In this document: piece by piece, positions 50,244 through 59,215 of the stretch
How positions within the stretch are numbered: position 1 is the stretch's first letter
Layout: every line of letters starts with the position of its first letter
Assembly (NCBI GenBank): GCA_028689585.1
Contig: JAQVCW010000006.1
Coordinates: forward strand, 82,089-146,088
Source of the DNA: Lachnospiraceae bacterium
GTDB lineage: Bacteria; Bacillota; Clostridia; Lachnospirales; Lachnospiraceae
Reading direction: 5' to 3'
DNA length: 64,000 nt
Translations under genes and position numbers: made by a program
The notes under the pieces: model-generated
Told to the model about the DNA's origin: nothing
Database searches by the model: none
What the model saw: only the letters and a program-made list of their open reading frames with translations

Positions 50244-50894
50244 TCAGTCAATCCTGCTGGCCGCATCAATATAGCTGTACAGCGTATATTTACTGATACC
50301 GAACTGCTCACTGACCTTATTGCCGCTCTTGGTGATCAGAAAAGCGCCGGAGTCATTTAAGAACTTGACTGCCTTCACTTTATCATCTTTCGTCATCAGG
50401 GCCACCGGTTTCCCTACCAGGGCAATGGACTGGTCAATGAGCTGATCCAGCAGTTCATTGACGTTGAGCGGGATCTGTTCCGGTTCGGAGACGGAGTCAG
50501 GTTCGTCCGTGGCAATCAGGGAATGGACGGAGGTTTCCAGGGCCAGCAGATGCGTGATATCGAAATTGATCGCAAAGATGGCGGAAAGTACCCCGGCTTC
50601 ATCCCGGATATACATGGTGCTGCTCTTTAAGATACGTCCGTCATGGGTTTTGGTCAGATAGTTCAATTTATCGGACAAGGAGGCGTGATCGTGCTTTAGT
50701 GCTTCCAGAACGATATGGCTGGGGCCGTCGCCCACCTTGCGATTGGTCACAGAACCGTTCTCAATATAGAAGATACTGCTTTCCAGCGGATTATTATTCA
50801 AAGAATGTATTACAATTTCACAGTTGGGACCAAATTGGCGGGCCAGTCCCGCGGCGATCTGCTTTAACATAGCAAAAGTAGTTTCATTTAACAT
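50244..50894 (-). CDS. DauR/YheO-type transcriptional regulator (PAS-like plus HTH)
   Basis: A 216-residue regulator with an N-terminal YheO-like PAS domain (FAMLKQIAAGLARQFGPNCEIVIHSL; SSTMYIRDEAGVLSAIFAINFDIT) and a C-terminal HTH of the DauR type (KVKAVKFLNDSGAFLITKSG; VSEQFGISKYTLYSYID). Relatives control D-amino-acid and other catabolic genes. A GGGGA site precedes the ATG at 50894 on the minus strand; the frame extends to 50951 into the promoter. It is transcribed away from ssnA, its -10 almost touching that of ssnA, so it is a prime candidate to control the whole purine-type cluster. Confidence 0.85.
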   Translation of the reverse strand: MLNETTFAMLKQIAAGLARQFGPNCEIVIHSLNNNPLESSIFYIENGSVTNRKVGDGPSHIVLEALKHDHASLSDKLNYLTKTHDGRILKSSTMYIRDEAGVLSAIFAINFDITHLLALETSVHSLIATDEPDSVSEPEQIPLNVNELLDQLIDQSIALVGKPVALMTKDDKVKAVKFLNDSGAFLITKSGNKVSEQFGISKYTLYSYIDAASRID

Positions 50895-50906
50895 AGAATT
50901 TCCCCT

Positions 50907-50935
50907 TTGAGAGTTTGGGGTTATTCTAACATAAT
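50907..50935 (+). promoter_or_regulatory. Sigma-A promoter of ssnA
   Basis: TTGAGA (50907-50912), 17 bases, CATAAT (50930-50935), about 30 bases before the ssnA start. Confidence 0.7.
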
Positions 50936-50951
50936 TAGAGAAGAAACACAA
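50923..50951 (-). promoter_or_regulatory. Promoter of the DauR-like regulator, overlapping the ssnA promoter
   Basis: On the minus strand TTGTGT (50951-50946), 17 bases, TAGAAT (50928-50923). Its -10 adjoins the ssnA -10, so the two promoters overlap face to face. Between them is CTAACATAATTAG (50926-50938), a small dyad. Confidence 0.55.
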
Positions 50952-50966
50952 GAAAGAAGGGGCGAA

Positions 50967-52340
50967 ATGATACTGATCGGAAATGGAACGGTAATTACCA
51001 GAAATCAGGACGGCAGAGTGATACCGCAGGGGGCGGTAGTGTCAGACGGGGCTTTGATCTGCGATATCGGAGATACGGCTTCAATGAAGAAAAAATATAG
51101 AGATGCCGAATGGGTGGATGCAAAAGGCGGTGTGATTATGCCGGGGCTGATCAATCTTCACGATCATGCTTATTCTGCATTTGCCAGAGGAATGAGTATT
51201 GACGGATATGTTCCGAAAGATTTTTGCGGAATATTAGAGGGAATGTGGTGGAAGATGGATCGGGCTATTAACAGCCGGGACACGTATTACAGCGGTCTGG
51301 TGACCTGGATGGAATGCATCCGCAACGGAGTCACCACAGTGTTTGATCATCATGCCAGCTATGGGGAAGTGGGCGGCAGCCTGTTTGAACTTTCCAGGGC
51401 GGCGGATCTGGTGGGACTGCGCACCTGCCTGTGCTATGAAGTCAGTGACCGGGACGGAAAAGAAAAGGCGAAGGCGGCCATCCGTGAAAATGCGGAATAT
51501 CTGAAGTACACCGGGCAGCAGAAGGAGGATTTTCGCTGTGCCATGATGGGAATGCACGCATCTTTTACGTTAAGTGATCAGACTCTGTCAGCCTGTCTGG
51601 AAGCGGCAGGGGATGGATGCGGGTGCCATATTCATGTGGCAGAAGGACTCTATGATGCCCGGCACTGCCGGAAAAATTACGGAAAAAGCATTGTATCCAG
51701 ACTTCAGGAGTTTGGTGTTCTGGGAGAGAAGACGATTGCGGCCCACTGCATTCACATTGATCCGGAAGATGAGGCACGGCTGAAAGAGACCGATACCATG
51801 GTGGTGCACAATCCTCAGAGCAATATGGGAAATGCAGTAGGCTGTGCGGATATTCCGGGCCTGGCAGGGCTTGGAACAGCGCTTGGAATCGGCACGGACG
51901 GATATACCCAGGATATGCTGGAGAGTGGCAAGGCATCACAACTGCTGATCAAACACAATACAGAGAATCCGGCCGAAGGCTGGGGAGAAGCCACGAATAT
52001 GCTCTTTGCAGGCAACCGAGTGTTGGCGGGACGATATTTTAAAACGCCTCTTGGAGTATTGCAGCCGGGGGCTGCGGCGGATGTGATTGTACTGGATTAT
52101 CATCCTTATACCCCGCTCAACGAAAACAATACGGAGGGGCATCTGCTGTTTGGCACCAATGGACACAGTGTAGTTACCACCATGGCAGCCGGAAAAATCC
52201 GGATGCGGGACCGGATCTTAGTTGATCTGGATGAAGAGAAGCTGCTGGCAGAAGCCAGAAGTCAGGCACAGGATCTGTGGAGACGGGTAAATGCAGGAGG
52301 TATCAGCCCATTTGCTGAAAGCAAATTTAAAATGGGCTGA
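50967..52340 (+). CDS. ssnA: SsnA-type aminohydrolase
   Basis: Metal-dependent amidohydrolase of 457 residues, placed by family in the anaerobic purine/selenium-linked ssnA group. Motifs: GVIMPGLINLHDHAYSAF (HxH metal ligands), GCHIHVAEGLYDARHC, KTIAAHCIHIDPEDEAR, VHNPQSNMGNAVG and IGTDGYTQDM (metal Asp). SsnA belongs with YgfK, YgeX, YgeY, YgeW in the conserved set reported for anaerobic breakdown of urate and other purines in gut bacteria; its exact step is not settled. The ATG at 50967 is behind GAAGGGG. ygfK follows after 14 bases. Confidence 0.88.
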   Translation: MILIGNGTVITRNQDGRVIPQGAVVSDGALICDIGDTASMKKKYRDAEWVDAKGGVIMPGLINLHDHAYSAFARGMSIDGYVPKDFCGILEGMWWKMDRAINSRDTYYSGLVTWMECIRNGVTTVFDHHASYGEVGGSLFELSRAADLVGLRTCLCYEVSDRDGKEKAKAAIRENAEYLKYTGQQKEDFRCAMMGMHASFTLSDQTLSACLEAAGDGCGCHIHVAEGLYDARHCRKNYGKSIVSRLQEFGVLGEKTIAAHCIHIDPEDEARLKETDTMVVHNPQSNMGNAVGCADIPGLAGLGTALGIGTDGYTQDMLESGKASQLLIKHNTENPAEGWGEATNMLFAGNRVLAGRYFKTPLGVLQPGAAADVIVLDYHPYTPLNENNTEGHLLFGTNGHSVVTTMAAGKIRMRDRILVDLDEEKLLAEARSQAQDLWRRVNAGGISPFAESKFKMG

Positions 52341-52354
52341 AAAAAGGAGGAAAC

Positions 52355-54070
52355 ATGAGCGACAGAATGCAGCCGATTCCATTTTCGGCATTGATTAACT
52401 GGATTACCAGGGAAGTAAAATCCGGCACTCTGTTTGGGTGCAGAAATTTTTATACGGCAGAACCGGAGAAAAAGATTTCAATTCTGGGCAGGGAAATTGA
52501 AACTCCCATCGGTCCGGCAGCCGGGCCCCATACTCAGCTTGCGCAGAATCTGCTGACGGCTTACGTATGCGGAGGCCGGTATTTTGAATTGAAGACAGTA
52601 CAGCAGTTAGACGGAGAAGATCTGACCGTATCCAAGCCCTGCATTCTGGCAGAGGATGAGGGCTACAACTGTGAATGGAGCACAGAGCTTACGGTGGAAC
52701 AGGCGTTTGAAGAATATGTGAAGGCATGGTATCTGATGCAGGTGCTGGCCCGGGAGTTAAAGCTGGGAGCGCCGGGGGCTGTGGTGTTCAATATGAGCGT
52801 GGGATATAATATGGAAGGAATTCAAAGTCCGAAAATTGACCGGTTCATTGAGCAGTTAAAGGACGCGTCGGCATGTCCGGTATTTTTACAGTGCAGGGAA
52901 GTGCTGGAACAGCATCTGCAGGACTTTTCCCTTTTTACCAGAGAGGATCTGGACGCGGTCAGCCCCCATATCTGCAGCAGCATGACTCTGTCCACCATGC
53001 ATGGATGCCCGGCGGATGAAATCGAACGGATTGTCACATACCTGCTCACGGAGAAAGGGTTAAATACCTATCTGAAATGTAATCCCACTCTTTTGGGCTA
53101 TGAACGTGTCCGCAGTATGCTGGATGCGCTGGGGTATGATTATGTGGCCTTTGATGAGAGCCAGTTCCAGGCGGATCTTCAGTTGGAGGAGGCCATTGCC
53201 ATGCTGCAGCGCCTGCAGGACACTGCCAGGGAGGCGGGAGTTCTCTTTGGCGTTAAAATGACCAATACCTTTCCGGTGAAAGCACAAAACAGAGAATTGC
53301 CGGATCCCATGATGTATATGAGCGGAAAGGCACTGCTGCCGCTTTCACTGGGGGCAGCGGAAATCATAAGCCGCAGCTTTGACGGAAAGCTTCCGATTTC
53401 CTACTCCGGCGGCGCCGATGCGCTGAATATCGAGGCAATTTTCGAAACGGGAATCCGACCCATTACAATCTGTACGGATCTATTGAAGCCAGGCGGTTAT
53501 CACAGGTTAAACACCATGGCAAAAAAGCTGAGCGGGCATACTTACTGGGGCGAAGAAAAAGGGACGGACACGAAAAAAATAGAAGCCCTGGTGAAAGAAA
53601 TTCTTTCCGGAACCAGAACGAGAAAGATGACGCCGTTTTCCATTCAGCGTCAATTGCCGGAGATTCCCTGTGAATGCAAGGAACAGTGCCATACGGTGTG
53701 CGGCTGCTGTGTGACGGTATGTCCGAACCGGGCCAATGTACTGATTCATACCGTGAGCGGAAATAAAATGCTCCATCTGGACGGCCTTTGCAACGAATGC
53801 GGAAACTGCGCCAGCTTCTGTATTGAGAAAAGTGCGCCTTATCTGGAAAAATTCACCCTGTTTCAAAGCGAAGCGGATATGGAAGCTTCCCAAAATGGCG
53901 GATTTACCAGGAAAGAGGGAGAAAAGAGCTGTTATCTTCTGCGCTGTGGCGCAGGCAGGATGGAATACCGTGCAGGAGAAAATTCCAGTGGGGTGCCGGA
54001 GGCGGTCAGGGAAATCATTGATGCGGTGGACGAGGAGTATGAATATCTGTTTTATCTCAAAAAGAACTAA
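52355..54070 (+). CDS. ygfK: YgfK-like putative oxidoreductase, short form without NAD(P)H/FAD module
   Basis: E. coli YgfK is a protein of about 1,030 residues with an N-terminal dihydroorotate-dehydrogenase-like barrel, a middle GltD-like NAD(P)H/FAD module and a C-terminal ferredoxin domain. This gene encodes only 571 residues: the barrel (about 1-410; ETPIGPAAGPHTQLAQNLL, YFELKTVQQLDGEDL, VFNMSVGYNMEGIQ, LSTMHGCPADEIERI, LPISYSGGADALNIE, TICTDLLKPGGY) is joined directly to a ferredoxin domain (about 437-500; CECKEQCHTVCGCCVTVCPN, LCNECGNCASFC). No frameshift is visible and the reading frame is clean, so it is a genuine short form. GGAGG precedes the ATG. Its electrons must come from ferredoxin or a separate flavoprotein. 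Confidence 0.85.
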   Translation: MSDRMQPIPFSALINWITREVKSGTLFGCRNFYTAEPEKKISILGREIETPIGPAAGPHTQLAQNLLTAYVCGGRYFELKTVQQLDGEDLTVSKPCILAEDEGYNCEWSTELTVEQAFEEYVKAWYLMQVLARELKLGAPGAVVFNMSVGYNMEGIQSPKIDRFIEQLKDASACPVFLQCREVLEQHLQDFSLFTREDLDAVSPHICSSMTLSTMHGCPADEIERIVTYLLTEKGLNTYLKCNPTLLGYERVRSMLDALGYDYVAFDESQFQADLQLEEAIAMLQRLQDTAREAGVLFGVKMTNTFPVKAQNRELPDPMMYMSGKALLPLSLGAAEIISRSFDGKLPISYSGGADALNIEAIFETGIRPITICTDLLKPGGYHRLNTMAKKLSGHTYWGEEKGTDTKKIEALVKEILSGTRTRKMTPFSIQRQLPEIPCECKEQCHTVCGCCVTVCPNRANVLIHTVSGNKMLHLDGLCNECGNCASFCIEKSAPYLEKFTLFQSEADMEASQNGGFTRKEGEKSCYLLRCGAGRMEYRAGENSSGVPEAVREIIDAVDEEYEYLFYLKKN

Positions 54071-54142
54071 AAAATATTTAGTTTACCTATTGATTTTTTA
54101 GATAAATGTGATATGATGCTTATATACCTAAAAAATATTTAG
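54067..54142. promoter_or_regulatory. ygeX promoter flanked by two identical 15-base sites
   Basis: CTAAAAAATATTTAG occurs at 54067-54081 (overlapping the ygfK stop) and at 54128-54142. Between them lies TTGATT (54090-54095), 16 bases, TATGAT (54112-54117). The second copy covers the likely transcription start. Binding of one regulator to both copies could loop or block the promoter. Confidence 0.7.
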
Positions 54143-54185
54143 GATGGCAAAAATAAAATTAGCTTACAAATTGGGAGGAAGCAGC

Positions 54186-55403
54186 ATGGAGAAGATTCAA
54201 TGGGTGGAAAATCGAATTCCGAAGACAAAAGATGAAAAGCTGGAGATCATGTCGAAAAATCAGGTCAGGAAGGCGCGCAGATTTCATGAAAGCTTTCCCC
54301 AATACAGTGAAACGCCGCTGGCAAGGCTGACGGGACTGGCAAAAGAACTGGGACTTTCGGAGGTCTGTGTCAAGGATGAAAGCTATCGTTTTGGCCTGAA
54401 TGCATTTAAGGTGCTGGGCGGAAGCTATGCCATGGTGAATTATATTGCAGGAAAGGTAAAGAAAGAGGTATCCGAATGTGATTATGCATACCTGACCAGT
54501 CCGGCATTGAAGGAAGAATTCGGACAGGCTGTTTTCTTTACCGCAACCGATGGAAATCACGGACGTGGTGTTGCCTGGGCAGCTAACAAACTGGGACAGA
54601 AAGCAGTGGTGCTGATGCCAAAGGGAAGTACGAGAAGCCGTTTTGACCACATTGCAGAAGAGGGCGCCAAGGTGACCATAGAAGAGGTCAACTACGATGA
54701 ATGTGTCCGCAGAGCCAACCAGATGGCGGACCAGACCAGGAATGGTGTCATGGTGCAGGATACGGCCTGGGACGGTTACGAAGAAATCCCGGCCTGGATC
54801 ATGCAGGGATACGGAACCATGTCAGATGAAGCCTGTGAGCAGTTAGAGGCGATCGGAATTGGCCGTCCTACTCACGTTTTTGTCCAGGCCGGTGTGGGAA
54901 GTCTGGCAGGTGCGGTTCAGGGCTATCTGGCAAACCGGTTCGGGGATGATTGTCCGATTACCGTGGTGCTGGAAGCGCAGGCGGCGGACTGTCTTTACCA
55001 GAGCGCGAAGGCGGGGGATGGAAGCATTCAGTTCGTGACCGGAGATCTGCAGACCATCATGGCAGGGCTGGCCTGCGGAGAGCCGAACACCATCGGATTT
55101 GATATCCTGAGAAATCACACCGCATTCTTTGCCTCCTGCCCGGATTGGGTAAGTGCCAATGGAATGCGCATGCTGGGAGCTCCGTTAAAGGGAGATCCGC
55201 AGGTGATTTCAGGAGAGAGCGGAGCGGTTGGCATGGGATTTTTAGCAGCGGTGATGAAGGATCCGGAATACGCAGAACTGAAAAGGGCGCTGAAGCTGGA
55301 TGAAAACAGCAAGGTGCTGATGTTCTCCACAGAAGGAGACACCGATCCGGAAAATTACAGAGCGATTGTATGGGATGGAAAACAGAGAAAAGAAGATGTG
55401 TAA
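54186..55403 (+). CDS. ygeX: Diaminopropionate ammonia-lyase
   Basis: PLP enzyme that converts 2,3-diaminopropionate to pyruvate and ammonia; 405 residues, closely resembling E. coli YgeX. The PLP lysine is in KDESYRFGLNAFKVLGGSYA, the neighbouring motif is TDGNHGRGVAWAANKLGQKA, and GYGTMSDEA, AGVGSLAGAVQGYL, IMAGLACGEPN and ISGESGAVGMGF are conserved. GGGAGGAAGCAGC precedes the ATG at 54186. In the reported anaerobic purine pathway this enzyme handles diaminopropionate formed from the opened ring. It leads a transcript with ygeY, ygeW and carbamate kinase. Confidence 0.94.
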   Translation: MEKIQWVENRIPKTKDEKLEIMSKNQVRKARRFHESFPQYSETPLARLTGLAKELGLSEVCVKDESYRFGLNAFKVLGGSYAMVNYIAGKVKKEVSECDYAYLTSPALKEEFGQAVFFTATDGNHGRGVAWAANKLGQKAVVLMPKGSTRSRFDHIAEEGAKVTIEEVNYDECVRRANQMADQTRNGVMVQDTAWDGYEEIPAWIMQGYGTMSDEACEQLEAIGIGRPTHVFVQAGVGSLAGAVQGYLANRFGDDCPITVVLEAQAADCLYQSAKAGDGSIQFVTGDLQTIMAGLACGEPNTIGFDILRNHTAFFASCPDWVSANGMRMLGAPLKGDPQVISGESGAVGMGFLAAVMKDPEYAELKRALKLDENSKVLMFSTEGDTDPENYRAIVWDGKQRKEDV

Positions 55404-55432
55404 AGCTTTCGGTGAAAACTTGGCATGCAGCG

Positions 55433-55474
55433 TCAGCCCATTTGTCTGAGACAAATTCAGGATGGCTGATGTTC
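55433..55474. repeat. Hairpin in the ygeX-ygeY gap
   Basis: CAGCCCATTTGTCT...AGACAAAT...ATGGCTG folds with an inner TTTGTCT/AGACAAA stem. A similar CAGCCCATTTGCT/AGCAAA...AAATGGGCTG structure forms the 3' end of ssnA (about 52305-52340). Confidence 0.5.
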
Positions 55475-55491
55475 AAAGGAGGAGAAGAAAA

Positions 55492-56799
55492 ATGGATTAT
55501 AAGAAAATAAATGATGCAGCAGAACAGTATAAAGAGGCAATGACAAAATTTTTACGCGATCTGGTGCAGATCCCGGGAGAGAGCTGTGACGAAAAAGGAC
55601 ATATCCAGCGAATTGCCCAGGAAATGCAGACACTGGGATTTGACCGGGTGGAAATCGATCCTATGGGAAATGTGCTGGGATTTATGGGAACCGGAAGCAG
55701 AATCATTGCATTGGATGCTCACATTGATACGGTAGGCATCGGCAACCGGGACAACTGGAAATTTGATCCCTATGATGGCTATGAGACAGAAGAAGAGATC
55801 GGCGGACGGGGCACTTCTGATCAGATGGGCGGTATTGTATCCGCGGTATACGGTGCCAGGATAATGAAAGAACAAAATCTTCTGCCCGCAGACTGTACGG
55901 TAATGGTTACAGGAACGGTGCAGGAGGAGGATTGTGACGGACTTTGCTGGCAGTATATTATCAAAGAAGATAATCACAGACCGGAATTTGTGGTATCCAC
56001 AGAACCGACGGACGGCGGTATCTACCGCGGACAGCGGGGCAGAATGGAAATCCGCGTGGATGTTCAGGGGGTATCCTGCCACGGCTCCGCACCGGAGCGG
56101 GGGGACAATGCAATCTATAAAATGGCGGACATTCTCCAGGAAATCCGTGCATTGAATGAAAATGACGCGGCAGAGGGAACCGAAATCAAAGGACTCGTAA
56201 AAATGCTGGATGCAAAATACAATCCGGAATGGGAGGAAGCGAATTTCCTGGGCAGAGGCACAGTCACTACTTCGGAAATATTCTTCACCTCCCCCAGCCG
56301 CTGTGCTGTGGCAGATTCCTGCGCAGTTTCTCTGGACCGCCGTATGACTGCAGGCGAAACCTGGGAAAGCTGTCTGGATGAGATCCGTGCGCTTCCCAGC
56401 GTAAAAGGGTATGGAGCTGCGGTATCCATGTATCAGTATGAACGGCCTTCCTACACCGGACTGGTCTATCCGATTGAATGCTATTTCCCGACCTGGGTGA
56501 TTCCGAAGGAGCATCCGGTGACGAATGCGATGGAAGCAGCTTACCTGGGACTTTACGGAGAGAGCCGCATGGGTAACGCAGAGACAGAGGCCATGAGAAA
56601 AGCCCGTCCCCTGACGGATAAATGGACCTTTTCTACAAATGGAGTTTCCATCATGGGCCGAAATCAGATCCCCTGCATCGGTTTTGGACCGGGAGCGGAA
56701 GGGCAGGCCCACGCACCGAATGAAAAGACCTGGAAGATGGATCTGGTCCGCTGCGCAGCAGTGTATGCGGCGCTGCCGATGAATTATATGGGAAAATAA
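55492..56799 (+). CDS. ygeY: YgeY family M20 peptidase/deacylase
   Basis: Zinc-dependent hydrolase of the M20 family, 435 residues, cytoplasmic. Metal and catalytic motifs: [67 protein letters not shown], dimerisation-domain [17 protein letters not shown] and [15 protein letters not shown]. The ATG at 55492 lies behind GGAGGAG. Part of the conserved ygeX-ygeY-ygeW set; it probably frees an amino acid such as diaminopropionate from a carbamoyl or acyl derivative (inference from context). Confidence 0.92.
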   Translation: MDYKKINDAAEQYKEAMTKFLRDLVQIPGESCDEKGHIQRIAQEMQTLGFDRVEIDPMGNVLGFMGTGSRIIALDAHIDTVGIGNRDNWKFDPYDGYETEEEIGGRGTSDQMGGIVSAVYGARIMKEQNLLPADCTVMVTGTVQEEDCDGLCWQYIIKEDNHRPEFVVSTEPTDGGIYRGQRGRMEIRVDVQGVSCHGSAPERGDNAIYKMADILQEIRALNENDAAEGTEIKGLVKMLDAKYNPEWEEANFLGRGTVTTSEIFFTSPSRCAVADSCAVSLDRRMTAGETWESCLDEIRALPSVKGYGAAVSMYQYERPSYTGLVYPIECYFPTWVIPKEHPVTNAMEAAYLGLYGESRMGNAETEAMRKARPLTDKWTFSTNGVSIMGRNQIPCIGFGPGAEGQAHAPNEKTWKMDLVRCAAVYAALPMNYMGK

Positions 56800-56938
56800 G
56801 AGGCGGAATAAAGAAAGCATAATACCTGCAACTCACTGAAGGGTGTGATTTGTCACCGCAGAACCTGGATCTTTGCACAAAAATGGGGAACGCCCCGGGG
56901 CATGGCACACGGACCGTAACGGAAAAGGAGATTCCAAA

Positions 56939-58135
56939 ATGGACGCAAAATTAAAAGACTATATCGAAAAATTAAGCAAATTAGATTACAAAGACATGTT
57001 TGATAACGATTTTTTCCTGACCTGGGAAAAGACAGACGAGGAACTGGAAGCAGTGTTTACTGTGGCGGATACTCTGCGCTATATGAGAGAAAACAATATT
57101 TCCACCAAAATATTCGAAAGCGGACTGGGCATCAGCCTGTTTCGTGACAACTCCACCCGTACCAGATTTTCATTTGCCTCTGCCTGCAATCTGCTGGGCC
57201 TGGAAGTACAGGATCTGGATGAAGGCAAGAGCCAGATCGCCCATGGCGAGACCGTTCGCGAGACGGCCAACATGATCTCTTTTATGGCGGATGTAATCGG
57301 GATAAGAGATGATATGTATATTGGAAAAGGAAATAAGTACATGCACGATGTGGCAGAAGCGGTGAAGGAAGGGCATCAGGACGGAGTTCTGGAACAGCAT
57401 CCCACACTGGTCAACCTTCAGTGCGATATTGACCATCCCACCCAGTGCATGGCGGACATGCTGCATATCATTCATGAATTTGGCGGCGTGGAAAACCTGA
57501 AGGGGAAAAAGGTGGCCATGAGCTGGGCTTATTCTCCCAGTTATGGGAAGCCGTTATCTGTGCCCCAGGGCGTGGTAGGACTGATGACACGATTTGGCAT
57601 GGATGTGGTGCTGGCCCATCCGGAAGGCTATGAGATCATGCCGGAGGTGGAAGAAGTGGCAAGAAAAAATGCGGCAGCCACCGGCGGCTCCTTTGTAAAG
57701 ACCAACAGCATAGCGGAAGCATTTCAGGATGCGGATATTGTGTATCCCAAGAGCTGGGCTCCCTTCGCAGCAATGGAAAAACGGACAGAATTATATGGAA
57801 ACGGGGACAGCGAAGGCATCGCCGCTCTGGAGCAGGAGCTGCTGAGGCAGAACGGGGAGCACAAGGACTGGGAGTGCACCGAAGAATTGATGAAAACCAC
57901 GAAAGATGGAAAAGCGCTCTATCTCCACTGCCTTCCGGCGGACATCACGGGAGTATCCTGTGAAGAGGGAGAGGTTGAAGCTTCGGTATTTGACCGCTAC
58001 CGCAATCCGCTGTACAAAGAAGCCAGCTACAAGCCATACATCATTGCGGCCATGATTTTCCTGGCGAAGGTAAAAGATCCGCAAGAAGCGATAAAAGCTC
58101 TGGAAGAGAGAGGTCTGAACCGAAAATTCCGGTAA
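56939..58135 (+). CDS. ygeW: YgeW-type knotted carbamoyltransferase
   Basis: Transcarbamylase of 398 residues. The carbamoyl-phosphate loop is LFRDNSTRTRFSFASA, followed by HGETVRETANMISFMADV, the DHPTQCMADMLHI motif, a knot-forming insertion region near WAYSPSYGKPLSVPQG, and LHCLPADITGVSCEEGEVEASVFD. In this pathway it is thought to phosphorolyse a ureido compound, giving carbamoyl phosphate that carbamate kinase, the next gene, converts into ATP. AAAAGGAG lies eight bases before the ATG at 56939. Confidence 0.92.
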   Translation: MDAKLKDYIEKLSKLDYKDMFDNDFFLTWEKTDEELEAVFTVADTLRYMRENNISTKIFESGLGISLFRDNSTRTRFSFASACNLLGLEVQDLDEGKSQIAHGETVRETANMISFMADVIGIRDDMYIGKGNKYMHDVAEAVKEGHQDGVLEQHPTLVNLQCDIDHPTQCMADMLHIIHEFGGVENLKGKKVAMSWAYSPSYGKPLSVPQGVVGLMTRFGMDVVLAHPEGYEIMPEVEEVARKNAAATGGSFVKTNSIAEAFQDADIVYPKSWAPFAAMEKRTELYGNGDSEGIAALEQELLRQNGEHKDWECTEELMKTTKDGKALYLHCLPADITGVSCEEGEVEASVFDRYRNPLYKEASYKPYIIAAMIFLAKVKDPQEAIKALEERGLNRKFR

Positions 58136-58209
58136 GCGCTGCCGGGCACCGGAATTGCCAATATCTGCTTTGACAGATTTTCCGGGACAGAAGAACAAGG
58201 AGGGGTAGT

Positions 58210-59145
58210 GTGAAAAAACGAATTGTAATTGCGCTTGGGGGAAATGCGCTGGGAAATAATCTGACAGAACAGATGACCTCAGTAAAGAAAACAGTAAAAG
58301 TCATTGCAGACCTGATCGAACAGGGACACGAGGTTATTATCAGCCATGGAAACGGGCCCCAGGTGGGAATGATCCAGCTCGCCATGTCGGAGCTGGTCAG
58401 ATCGAACCCGCAGTATCCCGTGATTCCGCTGTCTGTGTGCGTGGCTATGAGCCAGAGCTACATCGGATATGATCTGCAGAATGCCCTGCGGGAAGAACTG
58501 CTGGACCGGGGCATGAACAAACCGGTGGCTTCGGTGATCACCCAGGTGGAGGTGGATCCGGAGGATCCCGCATTTTTGAATCCCACAAAGCCCATCGGAA
58601 GCTTTGTGAGTGAAGAAGAAGCGAGACGGCTGGAACGGGAAAAAGGCTATCGGATGATCGAGGATGCAGGGCGGGGCTACCGGAGAGTGGTAGCCAGTCC
58701 CAAACCAAAGAGCATTGTAGAAATCGAAACGATTCAGGCGCTGGTGGAGGCCGGACAGGTGGTGATCGCCGGGGGCGGAGGCGGTATCCCGGTGCTGTGT
58801 GAAAACCATCATTTAAAAGGGGCCAGCGCGGTAATTGATAAGGATTTCGCCACGGAAAAACTGGCAGAGCTGCTGAATGCCGATTATCTGGTGATCCTCA
58901 CCGCAGTGGAGCATGTGGCGGTCCGGTTCGGAAAACCGGACCAGAAGGATCTGGACTGCCTGACCGTAAAAGAAGCGAAGCAGTACTGTGCGGACGGTGA
59001 ATTTGCTCCCGGCAGCATGCTTCCCAAGGTACAGGCAGCCATTCAGTTCGCTTCCTCCGCTCCGGGGCGGAATGCACTGATCACGCTGCTGGAAAAAGCC
59101 AAAGAGGGAATTGAGGGCAGGACCGGAACCCGGATCGTCTCCTGA
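58210..59145 (+). CDS. arcC: Carbamate kinase
   Basis: Transfers phosphate between carbamoyl phosphate and ADP, yielding ATP, carbon dioxide and ammonia; 311 residues. Motifs: RIVIALGGNALGNN, VIISHGNGPQVGM, YDLQNAL, VIAGGGGGIPVL, GASAVIDKDFATEKLAELL and ILTAVEHVAV. The gene starts with GTG behind AAGGAGG. As last gene after ygeW it is the energy-conserving step of the cluster. E. coli carries the comparable yqeA in its own ygeWXY region. Confidence 0.94.
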   Translation: MKKRIVIALGGNALGNNLTEQMTSVKKTVKVIADLIEQGHEVIISHGNGPQVGMIQLAMSELVRSNPQYPVIPLSVCVAMSQSYIGYDLQNALREELLDRGMNKPVASVITQVEVDPEDPAFLNPTKPIGSFVSEEEARRLEREKGYRMIEDAGRGYRRVVASPKPKSIVEIETIQALVEAGQVVIAGGGGGIPVLCENHHLKGASAVIDKDFATEKLAELLNADYLVILTAVEHVAVRFGKPDQKDLDCLTVKEAKQYCADGEFAPGSMLPKVQAAIQFASSAPGRNALITLLEKAKEGIEGRTGTRIVS

Positions 59146-59154
59146 AGATTCTCC

Positions 59155-59182
59155 TTGCGCTTTCCTCCCGCTTTGCTATAAT
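59155..59182 (+). promoter_or_regulatory. Sigma-A promoter of the DeoR-family gene
   Basis: TTGCGC (59155-59160), 16 bases, TATAAT (59177-59182), about 33 bases before the ATG. Confidence 0.65.
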
Positions 59183-59215
59183 AATGAAAGAAATAAGCAA
59201 AAAACGGAGGAAGCC

